64,000 bases of DNA from contig JAILXU010000006.1 of the NCBI GenBank assembly GCA_045430275.1, positions 124,001 through 188,000 of the forward strand, read 5' to 3'. The DNA comes from Oceanobacter sp045430275 (GTDB lineage Bacteria; Pseudomonadota; Gammaproteobacteria; Pseudomonadales; Oceanobacteraceae). Made by a program: the position numbers and the translations under genes. Below are positions 33,830-43,362 of this stretch, piece by piece (position 1 is the first letter of the stretch; the number at the start of each line of letters is the position of its first letter). The notes beneath the pieces are model-generated. The model ran no database searches. It saw only the letters and a program-made list of their open reading frames with translations, and was not told where the DNA came from.

Positions 33830-36247
33830 TTATTTCAGCCAGACCAGAAAGTCCTTTGCAATCTGCTTATCCAGAGTTCGGGTAGACTGGTCGCGGTCGA
33901 AGTGTATCACCCAATATCGCGTCTGATCTTCCAGCAACGTCCCATCGCCCAGCTTTTTATGCTGTACCCGCTTACCCTTGGCTGTTGGTATTGCCGCCTG
34001 TTCAGTACAGCCGACAGAGGAAGATTTACGCCTCTCTTTACGGGCTGCACGAACGGTTTTTTGAGGCGCGCTGCGTGTTTTTCGAGCAATCGCTTCAGTT
34101 GCAGCCGGAACGCTCACCAGATCCAGTGTCAGCTCCGGGGAATAATCACAGGCCAGCAAATAATCCTTCAACCAGTCCGCTGGTTGACCTTGATGCACTA
34201 CCTGAGCGCTGCGCTGTGTCAGAGCCTTGGTCAAGCGCTGACTGTTGACCAGTTGCAGCTCCTGAGCGAAAGGGCTGGGCAGTTCCCGCGCGGTTGGCTC
34301 ATCGTCCCCGCTGGCTCGGCCTTTTTTGGATGGAACAATCAGGTGTAACGCTTCTCTGGCTCGGGTCATGGCGACGTACAACAGACGCCGCTCACTCTCC
34401 AGGCTTGGAGGCGAAGCAAATTCGCCTTCGGGTTGATACGGAAAGTAATGACGGTTTAGCCCCGGAATAATAACCGTGTGCCATTCCAGCCCCTTGCTCT
34501 TGTGGATAGAGGTCAAATGCACACCACTGGCCGATGTCCCGGCTTGCTCCAGACGTTGCTGCTGCAAGGCTTGTAGATAAGCCAAAGCGTCTTCGGCGGG
34601 CAAATCGGTATTCGCCATAAAGCGGATAAATGCCCGAATCGTTTGCAAACGATCTTCCACCTGCTGACGGGAAAAGGCCGACTCTTCAATGCCCTGCTCA
34701 AGCTCCGTTTGATCCACGTAGGCAGTGAGCAGGCGCTGCACAGGCAGGTGGCTCTGATATTCCGCACTGTCGAGCAATTCGGCCCGCGCGTTCAGTTGCT
34801 GTTTCTGCCAACGACTGAGATTTCCAGGAATGGCTTCCTGCAACGCAACTCCAAGGCGTTCTTTGGTCGAGGACAAACGATCCGCCAGTTGCTCCAGAAC
34901 ATCACGTTTGATTTTCGGAAAGGGCGTCGTCAACAACAACAGCCAGCCTTCCCGAAGCCGTGATGGTGTCCGCTGGGCAAATTCGCCCGCCGCAATTTCC
35001 AGCAGTAACCAGAAAATTTGCAGCTCCTGACGTTCCAGAACCGAACGATTGTGGTGCAACTGATAGGCGATGCCTTGCCGCAACAATTCCAGTTCAATCG
35101 GCGCACACAAGGCCCATAGACGATGGATCACAGCAATCTCTTCCAGCGCGGTATGCTGGCTGGCCGACTGAATCAATGCCACCACGCGTTGAGCTTCCGA
35201 GGCAGTGCTGGCTTCATGACTCTCGACCTGCGTCTCGGGAGTGCCCAAGTGCGACAAACACAGCACCGGGTCACGCTGCTGATTGTGCTGAATCAGGTGA
35301 TTGGCCACCAGCGACAAGGCATGACCGTAACGAAAGGTGTGCGGTAACTGATATTGATGCACCGGCTGATCGGCACCAAAACGCTGCTGAAAACCGGATA
35401 CAATGTACTCCGGGCGCGAGCCTCTGAATTCATAAATGGTCTGATCCGGATCACCGATCACCATCAAGGCCCCTCGACCACCATAAATGACGTCGATCAG
35501 AGACTGCTGGATCGCATTAATATCCTGATATTCATCCACCAGAACCCATTGCATGTGCCCGCCAAAGCGCTTGGCGACGTCAGGTTGGTCACGAAAACAA
35601 CACACTGGATCGTAGATCATATCGGCGTAACTGATGCGGCGCTGTTGCTTGCGCCAGGCTTCAAACGCATCAAATAACTCAATAAAGATGCGACACTCCG
35701 ACGGTAATTCCATTGCGTCGAACACATCTGCCGGTGATTCCAGACCGGATTTCACCCGATCAATGAACATCAACGCCGGTTCTACCCACTTCTTACGCTG
35801 CGACAGAATGTCCTGGCGAATCTCACCTTCCGTCAGTTGCTGCAACAAACGCCACAATTGTCCATCCATTTCTGCATCGGACAACAGTCGCTCCGCATAC
35901 GCGGGCAACACACCTTCCTGAATCAGACGCTGATAAATGCGCCAGCCCAATGAATGGAAGGTGCGGATTTCCGGCAGAACCCGATTCGGGATACACGCCT
36001 TCAGCTTGTGCTTGAAATCCTGCTGGGCCGATTTGTTGTACATCAGCACCAGCATACGGCGGGGGGATGTTCCGGCTTCCAGTTGCGTACGAATAAAGTG
36101 CGTAAGCGTCGTGGTTTTGCCCGCTCCGGCCACGGCAATGACACGGGCATGGCCCGAGGCGTGTGTAGCAACAGCGAGTTGCTCAACCGTCAGGGAGTCG
36201 GTCGCCGATGGGGCGTCAGGGGATGTTTTGGGGGGTTGAGTAATCAA
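33830..36247 (-). CDS. UvrD/Rep-family superfamily 1 DNA helicase
   Basis: An 805-residue ATP-dependent 3'-5' helicase. Motifs in order: VIAVAGAGKTTT (Walker A), LMYNKSAQQDF (Ia), VLVDEYQDINAIQQ (II), VIGDPDQTIYEFRGSRP (III), SIHKSKGLEWHTVII (V) and LLYVAMTRAREALHL (VI). It is longer than Rep in the 2B region and carries a C-terminal extension of about 120 residues with a basic linker. The ATGTTT-type start is absent. TTG at 36247 is the only plausible start before Walker A. A role in repair is inferred, but UvrD itself is not claimed. Confidence 0.85.
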   Translation of the reverse strand: MITQPPKTSPDAPSATDSLTVEQLAVATHASGHARVIAVAGAGKTTTLTHFIRTQLEAGTSPRRMLVLMYNKSAQQDFKHKLKACIPNRVLPEIRTFHSLGWRIYQRLIQEGVLPAYAERLLSDAEMDGQLWRLLQQLTEGEIRQDILSQRKKWVEPALMFIDRVKSGLESPADVFDAMELPSECRIFIELFDAFEAWRKQQRRISYADMIYDPVCCFRDQPDVAKRFGGHMQWVLVDEYQDINAIQQSLIDVIYGGRGALMVIGDPDQTIYEFRGSRPEYIVSGFQQRFGADQPVHQYQLPHTFRYGHALSLVANHLIQHNQQRDPVLCLSHLGTPETQVESHEASTASEAQRVVALIQSASQHTALEEIAVIHRLWALCAPIELELLRQGIAYQLHHNRSVLERQELQIFWLLLEIAAGEFAQRTPSRLREGWLLLLTTPFPKIKRDVLEQLADRLSSTKERLGVALQEAIPGNLSRWQKQQLNARAELLDSAEYQSHLPVQRLLTAYVDQTELEQGIEESAFSRQQVEDRLQTIRAFIRFMANTDLPAEDALAYLQALQQQRLEQAGTSASGVHLTSIHKSKGLEWHTVIIPGLNRHYFPYQPEGEFASPPSLESERRLLYVAMTRAREALHLIVPSKKGRASGDDEPTARELPSPFAQELQLVNSQRLTKALTQRSAQVVHQGQPADWLKDYLLACDYSPELTLDLVSVPAATEAIARKTRSAPQKTVRAARKERRKSSSVGCTEQAAIPTAKGKRVQHKKLGDGTLLEDQTRYWVIHFDRDQSTRTLDKQIAKDFLVWLK

Positions 36248-36428
36248 TCCGATGATCCATTAAACAGGCCAATGCCCGTTGTTCAATCAATATTAGCCCC
36301 ATCCTAAGGGGTTTATGGCCCTGAAACCAGCCAGACAACCTTCGCCCATGCCAGGCCCGGCCTTTAAATTCCAAAAAAGAACAACTATATTGAAAAGAAA
36401 TCACTCAAAATAACAATCAAGGATTTTC

Positions 36429-37190
36429 ATGCAGACGTATCAAGACATTCATTACCTAGAACAGGACGGCCTCGCGACCATTCGCTTCAATCGACCGGAC
36501 GTACTCAACGCTATTCGGGTGCAGACCTACCAGGAACTGATCCAGGCTCTGGAACAGGCCGACCAGTCTGATGCCGTCAAAGTCATCATACTGACGGGAA
36601 CACAGCATGCTTTTACTGCAGGCAACGACCTGGCTGATTTATTGCCCGACGGTGATATCGAAGGTGTACAGCGGGGCGTGGCGGGTATTTTCAATCAACT
36701 TTCAGGCCTGGAAAAGCCGCTGATTTGCGCACAAGAAGGTCTGGCCATCGGCATTGGTGCCAATATCTTATTGCATGCCGATCTGGCAGTGGCGGGGCAA
36801 AGTACCCGTTATGCACTCCCCTTCGCCCGCATTGGTGTCACTTCCGAAGGAGCCAGCTCAGTCTTGCTGCAAGAAGCCATTGGCCCCAAAACGGCCTCCG
36901 AGTTGCTTTTAACCGGGCGCTTCTTCAGCGCTGATGAAGCCAAACAATGGGGATTACTGAATCAGGTCGTTGAAGACGGTAGCGCCCTCGAAGCCGCCCA
37001 AACTCTGGCCAAACAATTGTTGCAGAACTCCATCGATTCCCTGCGGGAAATCAAAGCGCTGGGTCGCGCCGAATACCATCAGCAACGGGTTAACGATACC
37101 GTTGCGCGAGAAATGCAGCGCTTTGCGCAACTTCTCACAACCCCTGAAACCCAGGCCCGAATTCACACAGTACTGAAACGCCCAAAGTGA
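36429..37190 (+). CDS. Enoyl-CoA hydratase/isomerase family protein
   Basis: A 253-residue crotonase-fold enzyme. TQHAFTAGNDLADLL gives the first oxyanion-hole loop and QEGLAIGIGANILLHADLAVAG the second. The late catalytic Glu region reads ARIGVTSEGASSVLL. Its CoA substrate is uncertain, and it could act as hydratase or isomerase in fatty or aromatic acid breakdown. CAAGGATTTTC gives a good ribosome-binding site. It stands alone between the helicase and the diguanylate cyclase. Confidence 0.85.
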   Translation: MQTYQDIHYLEQDGLATIRFNRPDVLNAIRVQTYQELIQALEQADQSDAVKVIILTGTQHAFTAGNDLADLLPDGDIEGVQRGVAGIFNQLSGLEKPLICAQEGLAIGIGANILLHADLAVAGQSTRYALPFARIGVTSEGASSVLLQEAIGPKTASELLLTGRFFSADEAKQWGLLNQVVEDGSALEAAQTLAKQLLQNSIDSLREIKALGRAEYHQQRVNDTVAREMQRFAQLLTTPETQARIHTVLKRPK

Positions 37191-37203
37191 CGGTGAGAGG
37201 AAA

Positions 37204-37227
37204 GTGAGGGTGAAGGTGAGGGTGAAG
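37204..37227. repeat. 12-bp tandem repeat
   Basis: GTGAGGGTGAAG occurs twice in perfect tandem, with looser GTGA-rich copies before it from 37187. It fills the gap between the enoyl-CoA hydratase stop and the end of the diguanylate cyclase. Confidence 0.6.
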
Positions 37228-37232
37228 TCACA

Positions 37233-39179
37233 TCAGAGCGACATACTGGAGTGATAAACCTTCACCCGATTGCGACCTTCGCGCTTGGCCTGATACATCG
37301 CCTGATCAGCCCGCTCAACCAGATGACGAATTGAATCACCTTGTGTGTAGCTGGTCACACCAAAACTGGCACTGAGATTACCCACACGATCAAAATGCGC
37401 CTTACTGATTCGTGCCCGAAGGTTTTCAGCGACATTCGTCGCTCCGTCCAGTTCGGTGACGGGACACATCAGAATAAACTCCTCGCCACCCCAGCGACCA
37501 ATGACATCCGCCTGACGCAAGGAATATTTCAGAATCTGTCCAATATCCACCAACACTCGATCACCTATCTGATGGCCAAAGGTGTCGTTGATTTCTTTAA
37601 AACCATCCACGTCCAGAATAATCACACTGAATGTCTTGTGAGACCTCCCTGCCCGGGTGATTTCGGACAGGATAGCCTCTTCCATTTTGCGGCGGTTATT
37701 CAGGCCCGTCAGTGAATCCGTAGTAGCCAACCGTTCCAGCAGGGAAGATTCCGCCTGCTGTGCGCGCTGTTTACTTTCAGCGTCCACTAATTGTTTCGTT
37801 TTCTGCTGCAATTCACCCGCCATGTGATTAAAACGCTCGAAGACGGCGTCCACTTCCTGAATTCCTGAAGGAGGAATCACCACCGACTTCAGTGTATTGC
37901 CCAACTCCCCCGATGCTTCTGCCAGTCGCTGAACCGGCTTCGCCAAACGCTCTCCCAGACGCGATGCCTTACGTTGCAACCACAAAAAGAACAGACCATA
38001 GAACAGCATCATCACCAATATAGCGATATAACCGATATGATTAATACGCTCTTTCATGCGCTCAATAGGAGCCAGTAAGGCCACCTCATCCACCAGGGTA
38101 ATCACTTGCCAGCCCGTTTCAGAAATCGCATGCCGCACTGCAAGGTAACGATTTTCTGCAGTGCTCAAGGTATATGCCCCGGAATCAGCCTCCAAAATTT
38201 TCACCAGTTGCTGGCGAATACCGGCATCACTGCCATTAAAAATATTAAACGCTTCCGGTTTTTCCACAGTGTGGGTGATGTTGTTCCGGTAGGTGTGTTT
38301 TTTCAGTTCCATCAAACCCAGCAGCTCTTCAATTTCTGGGGCCATGGCCAGGATCATGCCGTCTTCATCGACCATAAACGCACTGGATTTCCAGGGCAGC
38401 TTTTGATCCAGCACGCTGTTTACCAGTTCATCAATGGTGACATCCAGGCCACTGACTCCCTCAAGCACATCCGCCCGATAGACAGGCACAATGTTGGAAA
38501 TCAACCAGCCCTGCCCTGCCGGGTCGAGGTAGGCACCCGTCCAGACCGTATTTCGGGAAGGATTATGCTGCTCATTCGCCAGATAGAAAAAATTGTAATC
38601 CGGCATTTTCAGTGTCGAACCGTAATGGGCTGCGACCTGATCAATAAAAGGATACAAACGGTTCATACCGTCATAGGAATTGAAGTAGGCCTGAGCGATC
38701 AGTGGGTTGTTATCCACGATCGACTTCAACAACACATCCATCACTTCCGAGCAACGCGCTCGATAACCGCCGAGGTCATTATGATGGCCGTGGGATGAAA
38801 AGTATAAACTGGCACCGCCATTATCAACGGGCTTGTACAGTGCGCCATTGGCATGAATCGTCAAATCGTTTTGAGTCAGGGGAGACGGGCAATCCGGTGT
38901 CAAATGAGCAAAAAAATGCTGATGATCTTCCTGCATCATGATCGACAAGCGGGAAATTTCATTCAGTTTCTGGTCAATAATGCGCGCCTGTCTGCCACTG
39001 ATTTCCATCAGGCTGCTCTGAACTTCCTCAAGCAGTGCTTCCTGATTCCGATCTGCAATGATGTGATTAATACCGAAATACAGCAGTAGCAGCGTCACCT
39101 CAATCACAAAAATAGGGACCAGTGAACTCTTGAGAAACTCTGAATAAATAATGTCTTTCAGGCTTTGGCTGGGATGCAT
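37233..39179 (-). CDS. Diguanylate cyclase with periplasmic dCACHE-type sensor
   Basis: A 648-residue inner-membrane enzyme that makes cyclic di-GMP. TM1 lies near the N terminus (LVPIFVIEVTLLLLYFGINHI) and TM2 at about 385-405 (GYIAILVMMLFYGLFFLWL). The periplasmic part between them looks like a double-CACHE sensor (TVWTGAYLDPAGQGWLISNI, VSGLDVTIDELV). A HAMP-like linker and coiled coil lead to the GGDEF domain. Its active site is RWGGEEF, and an intact RxxD inhibition site (RQAD) lies five residues before it. It is probably active and product-inhibited. The ligand is unknown. Confidence 0.88.
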   Translation of the reverse strand: MHPSQSLKDIIYSEFLKSSLVPIFVIEVTLLLLYFGINHIIADRNQEALLEEVQSSLMEISGRQARIIDQKLNEISRLSIMMQEDHQHFFAHLTPDCPSPLTQNDLTIHANGALYKPVDNGGASLYFSSHGHHNDLGGYRARCSEVMDVLLKSIVDNNPLIAQAYFNSYDGMNRLYPFIDQVAAHYGSTLKMPDYNFFYLANEQHNPSRNTVWTGAYLDPAGQGWLISNIVPVYRADVLEGVSGLDVTIDELVNSVLDQKLPWKSSAFMVDEDGMILAMAPEIEELLGLMELKKHTYRNNITHTVEKPEAFNIFNGSDAGIRQQLVKILEADSGAYTLSTAENRYLAVRHAISETGWQVITLVDEVALLAPIERMKERINHIGYIAILVMMLFYGLFFLWLQRKASRLGERLAKPVQRLAEASGELGNTLKSVVIPPSGIQEVDAVFERFNHMAGELQQKTKQLVDAESKQRAQQAESSLLERLATTDSLTGLNNRRKMEEAILSEITRAGRSHKTFSVIILDVDGFKEINDTFGHQIGDRVLVDIGQILKYSLRQADVIGRWGGEEFILMCPVTELDGATNVAENLRARISKAHFDRVGNLSASFGVTSYTQGDSIRHLVERADQAMYQAKREGRNRVKVYHSSMSL

Positions 39180-39381
39180 GAAGGCAGGGTTCCGTCCGGC
39201 TACATCAAATATAAGGGCTGCCCCAGACCATCCAGAGACAGCACCGACGCTTAACCATTCGGATCGAGTATAACAATAATGAATAATAAAAATGTCAGTG
39301 CTTAAGTCGACACTCTGTTCTGGCTATTGACCCAGCACCTGTTAATACCCATTCAGTTCGAATTTTCTGTTCCCATAACGT

Positions 39382-39405
39382 AAAAAGGCGGCCCTGAGGC
39401 CGCCT
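39382..39405 (-). terminator. Terminator of aceA
   Basis: AGGCGGCC (39386-39393) pairs with GGCCGCCT (39398-39405) around CTGA. On the minus strand the stem is followed by TTTTTA, 38 bases past the aceA stop, a standard intrinsic terminator. Confidence 0.88.
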
Positions 39406-39442
39406 GATACAACACCACTAAGTGGGGTTAGTGAACCGGTTC

Positions 39443-41038
39443 TTAGCTGAACTGGTTCATGGTGTTGTCTTTACCAGATGCTTTCAGAGCGTTGTCGCCA
39501 GAGAAGTATTCTTTGTGCGCATCGCCCATGTCAGAACCTGACATGTTCTGGTGCTTAACGCAAGCGATGCCCTGACGGATCTCTTCACGCTGGATTGGCT
39601 TAACGTAGCCCAGCATGCCTGCTTCACCGAAGTATTCTTTCGCCAGGTTGTCAGTAGACAGCGCAGCAGTGTGGTAAGTCGGCAGAGTGATCAGGTGGTG
39701 GAAGATACCCGCTTCACGGGATGCATCCGCCTGGAAGCTCTGGATACGACGATCCGCTTCGATAGACAATTCAGTCGCATCGTATTCAGCAGACATCAGG
39801 TTAGCACGATCGTATGCAGATACGTCCTGACCAGCTTCAGTCCATGCATCAAATACTTGCTGACGGAAGTTCAGAGTCCAGTTGAAGCTTGGGCTGTTGT
39901 TGTAAACCAGCTTGGCGTTCGGGATTTCTTTACGAACTTCATCCATCATGGCCTTGATCTGACCAACGTGAGGCTTCTCAGTTTCGATCCACAGCAGGTC
40001 AGCACCGGCTTTGATGGCTTCGATACAATCGAAAACACAACGCTCTTCACCAGTACCGCGACGGAACTGGAACAGACCGGATGGCAGACGCTTAGGACGC
40101 AAGATCTTGTCACCACGCTTGATAACAACGTCGCCCTGACCCATTTCGTCAACAGTGATTTCTTCACAATCCAGGAAGCTGTTGTAAATGTCGCCAGAAT
40201 CGCCTGGCTCTTTAACCACAGCAATCTGCTTGGTCAGGCCAGCGCCTTGGGAGTCAGTACGAGCAACGATCACACCGTCATCAACACCCAGCTCCAGGAA
40301 GGCGTAACGCAGAGCGCGCAGCTTGGAGTGGAAGTCGGCGTGAGGAACGGTCACTTTACCGTCCTGGTGGCCACACTGCTTCTCATCAGCAACCTGGTTT
40401 TCGATCTGCAGGCAGCAAGCACCGGCTTCGATCATCTGCTTGGCCATCAGGTAAGTCGCTTCTTCGTTACCGAAGCCAGCGTCGATGTCAGCAATGATAG
40501 GCACAACGTGCGTTTCATGGTTGTCAATCTGAGCCTGTACTTCCGCTACCTTGGCAGCATCGCCTGCTTCTTTGGCAGCATCCAGAGCACGGAACAACTG
40601 ATCCAGTTCACGAGCATCGGCTTGACGCAGGAAGGTGTACAGTTCAGCAATCAGGCTGGCAACGGCTGTTTTCTCATGCATGGACTGATCCGGCAGAGGG
40701 CCGAACTGAGAACGCAGAGCAGCAACCATCCAACCAGACAGGTACAAGTAGCGACGGTTGGTGTTACCGAAATGCTTCTTGATGGAGATCATCTTCTGCT
40801 GACCGATGAAACCGTGCCAGCAACCCAGAGACTGAGTGTACTGAGAGCTGTCAGCATCGTACGCAGCCATGTCTTCACGCATGATCTTGGCGGTGTACTT
40901 GGCAACGTCCAGACCCGTCTTGAACTTGTTCTGAGCACGCATGCGAGCTACAGATTCTTCAGAAATGCCAGACCAGCCAGAGCCAGCGGCTTCTTTCAGG
41001 GCAGCAACAGCCTTGATATCGTTTTGGTAAGCAGACAT
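39443..41038 (-). CDS. aceA: Isocitrate lyase (long Pseudomonas-type)
   Basis: A 531-residue enzyme that splits isocitrate to glyoxylate and succinate in the glyoxylate shunt, allowing growth on acetate, fatty acids or alcohols. The active-site loop is DEKQCGHQDGK, with the catalytic Cys. IIADIDAGFGNEEATY holds metal-binding Asp residues, and YNNSPSFNW follows. The long form with KQCGH is the subfamily seen in Pseudomonas and differs from the 434-residue E. coli type. ATG 41038 has AAGGACGGAAACC upstream. It fits well with the alcohol-oxidation genes in the window. Confidence 0.95.
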   Translation of the reverse strand: MSAYQNDIKAVAALKEAAGSGWSGISEESVARMRAQNKFKTGLDVAKYTAKIMREDMAAYDADSSQYTQSLGCWHGFIGQQKMISIKKHFGNTNRRYLYLSGWMVAALRSQFGPLPDQSMHEKTAVASLIAELYTFLRQADARELDQLFRALDAAKEAGDAAKVAEVQAQIDNHETHVVPIIADIDAGFGNEEATYLMAKQMIEAGACCLQIENQVADEKQCGHQDGKVTVPHADFHSKLRALRYAFLELGVDDGVIVARTDSQGAGLTKQIAVVKEPGDSGDIYNSFLDCEEITVDEMGQGDVVIKRGDKILRPKRLPSGLFQFRRGTGEERCVFDCIEAIKAGADLLWIETEKPHVGQIKAMMDEVRKEIPNAKLVYNNSPSFNWTLNFRQQVFDAWTEAGQDVSAYDRANLMSAEYDATELSIEADRRIQSFQADASREAGIFHHLITLPTYHTAALSTDNLAKEYFGEAGMLGYVKPIQREEIRQGIACVKHQNMSGSDMGDAHKEYFSGDNALKASGKDNTMNQFS

Positions 41039-41143
41039 GGTTTCCGTCCTTTTCATTTGCATGGTTATAAATCAGTGTTCGGCTCTGGTTCTTTGCCAGA
41101 TGTCCTCACTGCTTGGTCGCCATACTAGGGACATCCACCACAT

Positions 41144-41157
41144 TATTGAAATCAATA
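41144..41157. promoter_or_regulatory. Palindrome upstream of aceA
   Basis: TATTGA-AA-TCAATA is a perfect inverted repeat with a 2-bp centre, 106 bp upstream of the aceA start in the 150-bp gap after the flavoprotein gene. It could be an operator for glyoxylate-shunt control. Half-site spacing does not fit an FNR box (TTGAT-N4-ATCAA). Confidence 0.35.
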
Positions 41158-41188
41158 GTGCGTATACCTGGTATTCACTGAAGAAATA

Positions 41189-42448
41189 CTATGTGTTCTT
41201 CTGTGCCAATAGATGTTGCGCCGCCGCCCAGGCACTCGACCAGGCCCATTGAAAGTTGAACCCTCCCAAATGCCCGGTGACATCCACAACTTCGCCAATA
41301 AAGTACAAACCCGATACCCGTTTGCACTCCAGAGTCTTGGAGGACAATTCATCGGTATCAACTCCACCCAATGCCACTTCTGCCGTGCGATAGCCTTCGG
41401 TGCCTGCGGGCTTGACTGACCAATTGTGAAGCTGTTCAGCGATGGCATCCATTTGTTGCCCATTTAACGAAGCCAGTGATACATCCGCTTTTATCCCAAC
41501 CGCTGCCAGCCACTGCTCACTGATTTTCTGAGTCAACTGATTGCCTAGCCAGGTTTTCAGCAACTGCTTGGGGGACTCATGCTGTGCCTGACGCAGCGCT
41601 GTGGCACTTTCCAGTCCAGGCAACAAGTCAATTTGCAGTGTCTGCCCTGGCTGCCAGTAACTGGATATTTGCAACATCGCCGGGCCACTCAAGCCTCGGT
41701 GAGTGAACAGCATGTCATCAGTAAAGCTTTGTTCCGCTGTGCTCACGGTCACCCGACAGGCATTACCTGACAGCGCCGAACTCAGTTCTTTCAGCTTGCC
41801 CGTCAATACGAAAGGCACCAGTGCGGCCACTGGTTCGTACACGTTCAAACCGAATTGCTGCGCCAGTTGGTACCCGAACCCGGTGGCTCCCAAAGTCGGA
41901 ATGGATGGCCCCCCGGTCGCAACCACCAGACGGCTTGCCCGATAGCTCCCCTGCTCGGTGATCAACTGATAGCCCCCCTGCTCCAGACGTTTGACACTCT
42001 GAACCGTGGTTTTCATGTTCAGAACGACACCTGCCTGATCACACTCATTCAGCAGCATCTCCAGAATGTCACTGGATTTGTTGTCACAAAATAACTGACC
42101 GTCTTTCTTTTCGTGCCAGGGAATCCCATAACGATCCACCAGAGCCAGAAAATCCCACTGGGTATAGCGACTCAAGGCCGACTTGCAAAAATGCGGGTTA
42201 TGACTGAGGTAACAATCGGGAGTGATGTCGTAATTGGTGAAATTACAACGCCCACCACCGGACATCAGAATCTTCTTACCCGGTTTATTGGCATGATCCA
42301 GCACCATCACTGACTGACCAGCCGCTGCGGTCAAGGCCGCGCACATCAAACCGGCAGCACCGGCACCAATAATCAGAACATCACACGTTGTATTTTGCTG
42401 ACTGGACAAGGGCGTTTTCACCTGTGTAATCAATCTTTGGAGCAACAT
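41189..42448 (-). CDS. BaiN/HI0933-type FAD-dependent oxidoreductase
   Basis: A 419-residue flavoprotein of the HI0933/YhiN family. CDVLIIGAGAAGLMCA is the FAD-binding Rossmann motif, then KILMSGGGRCNFTN, LVVATGGPSIPTLGATG and, at the C terminus, GLYFIGEVVDVTGHLGGFNFQWA. The enzymes reduce or oxidise unknown substrates, and one branch acts on bile acids. The gene is upstream of aceA on the same strand, but the 150-bp gap suggests separate control. Confidence 0.88.
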   Translation of the reverse strand: MLLQRLITQVKTPLSSQQNTTCDVLIIGAGAAGLMCAALTAAAGQSVMVLDHANKPGKKILMSGGGRCNFTNYDITPDCYLSHNPHFCKSALSRYTQWDFLALVDRYGIPWHEKKDGQLFCDNKSSDILEMLLNECDQAGVVLNMKTTVQSVKRLEQGGYQLITEQGSYRASRLVVATGGPSIPTLGATGFGYQLAQQFGLNVYEPVAALVPFVLTGKLKELSSALSGNACRVTVSTAEQSFTDDMLFTHRGLSGPAMLQISSYWQPGQTLQIDLLPGLESATALRQAQHESPKQLLKTWLGNQLTQKISEQWLAAVGIKADVSLASLNGQQMDAIAEQLHNWSVKPAGTEGYRTAEVALGGVDTDELSSKTLECKRVSGLYFIGEVVDVTGHLGGFNFQWAWSSAWAAAQHLLAQKNT

Positions 42449-42540
42449 TACTCCGGGTTCACTTGAGGGTTGGTTATGGGCTGGTATGATGCCAGCGTTA
42501 TTTCAACGACCTGTTTTACTGCTATGGGGAATACAGCTTT

Positions 42541-43362
42541 ATGGAGTTATTTGATCGCGAAGGACTACTCGAAGCGACCAAACTCTCTCCACGCAAACTG
42601 GAGATTTTACTGTATTTGCTGAAAGGGCCAGCCCTGACGCGCATATACAATCAGCTTGAGTCCAGGCAGGGCCTCGACGTCATTGAGGAGATCCTGACAT
42701 ACCTGTCCATTGAGCTGGATTTTGATCGTGAGGCGCTGGAAAGATCCATCCCGAAGGAAGGCCCGTTTATCACGGTTTCCAATCATCCGTTCGGCTTCCT
42801 TGATGGCGTTGTCTTGCTGTTGATCATTGGCCGGGTGCGGCCCGACTTTCGGGTTGTTGCCAATTATCTGCTGAGTTATTTCGCACCAATTTCTGACCTG
42901 TTCATCACGGTTAACCCCTTTGAGAACATGGGCCCCAAAGGTATGGGCGGGATGCGGAAGTCACTCGCACAACTGAAGCAAGGCCACGGCTTGGGGCTGT
43001 TCCCTGCGGGTGAAGTCTCTACCTGGCAGAAGGGTCAGAAAGGCATTACCGACAAAACCTGGCCAACGTCCAGCGTCAAATTGATTCGCAAGGCCAACGT
43101 GCCGGTTGTTCCGGTGTACTTCCACGGTCGAAACAGCAACAGTTTCCATATTCTGGGGAAAATACATCCGGCTTTGAGAACCCTGCGCATTCCGGCGGAG
43201 TTTCTCAAGAAGAGTAAGTCCACCATTCAAATTGGCATTGGCGATCCCATCATGCCCGATGATCTGGCCCGCTTTGAAACCAACGATGCTCTGAAAGACC
43301 ACCTGCGCAGATCCACTTATCAGCAAGCCGAGCAGTTTATTCGCTTTCCCGTGTCTCGCTAA
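42541..43362 (+). CDS. Lysophospholipid acyltransferase-family protein
   Basis: A 273-residue PlsC-like acyltransferase. SNHPFGFLDGVVLLL is the HxxxxD-type active site (His, then Asp five residues later), FPAGEVSTW the glycerophosphate/acceptor site and VPVVPVYFHGRN a later conserved block. It lacks an N-terminal membrane helix and begins with a helical lead. The acceptor may be lysophosphatidate or an ornithine lipid precursor. The 3' end overlaps the convergent rnhB coding region by 26 bp. Confidence 0.85.
   Translation: MELFDREGLLEATKLSPRKLEILLYLLKGPALTRIYNQLESRQGLDVIEEILTYLSIELDFDREALERSIPKEGPFITVSNHPFGFLDGVVLLLIIGRVRPDFRVVANYLLSYFAPISDLFITVNPFENMGPKGMGGMRKSLAQLKQGHGLGLFPAGEVSTWQKGQKGITDKTWPTSSVKLIRKANVPVVPVYFHGRNSNSFHILGKIHPALRTLRIPAEFLKKSKSTIQIGIGDPIMPDDLARFETNDALKDHLRRSTYQQAEQFIRFPVSR

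Noticed and set aside
37187..37227. GTGA-rich repeat as a regulatory array
   Set aside because: Only two exact copies exist and it lies between two gene ends, so replication slippage explains it.
40372..40386. KQCGH instead of KKCGH in isocitrate lyase as a lost active site
   Set aside because: KQCGH is normal for the long Pseudomonas-type subfamily, and the catalytic Cys is kept.
39551..41128. 525-codon plus-strand frame opposite isocitrate lyase
   Set aside because: Antisense shadow of a highly conserved gene. No domain is visible.
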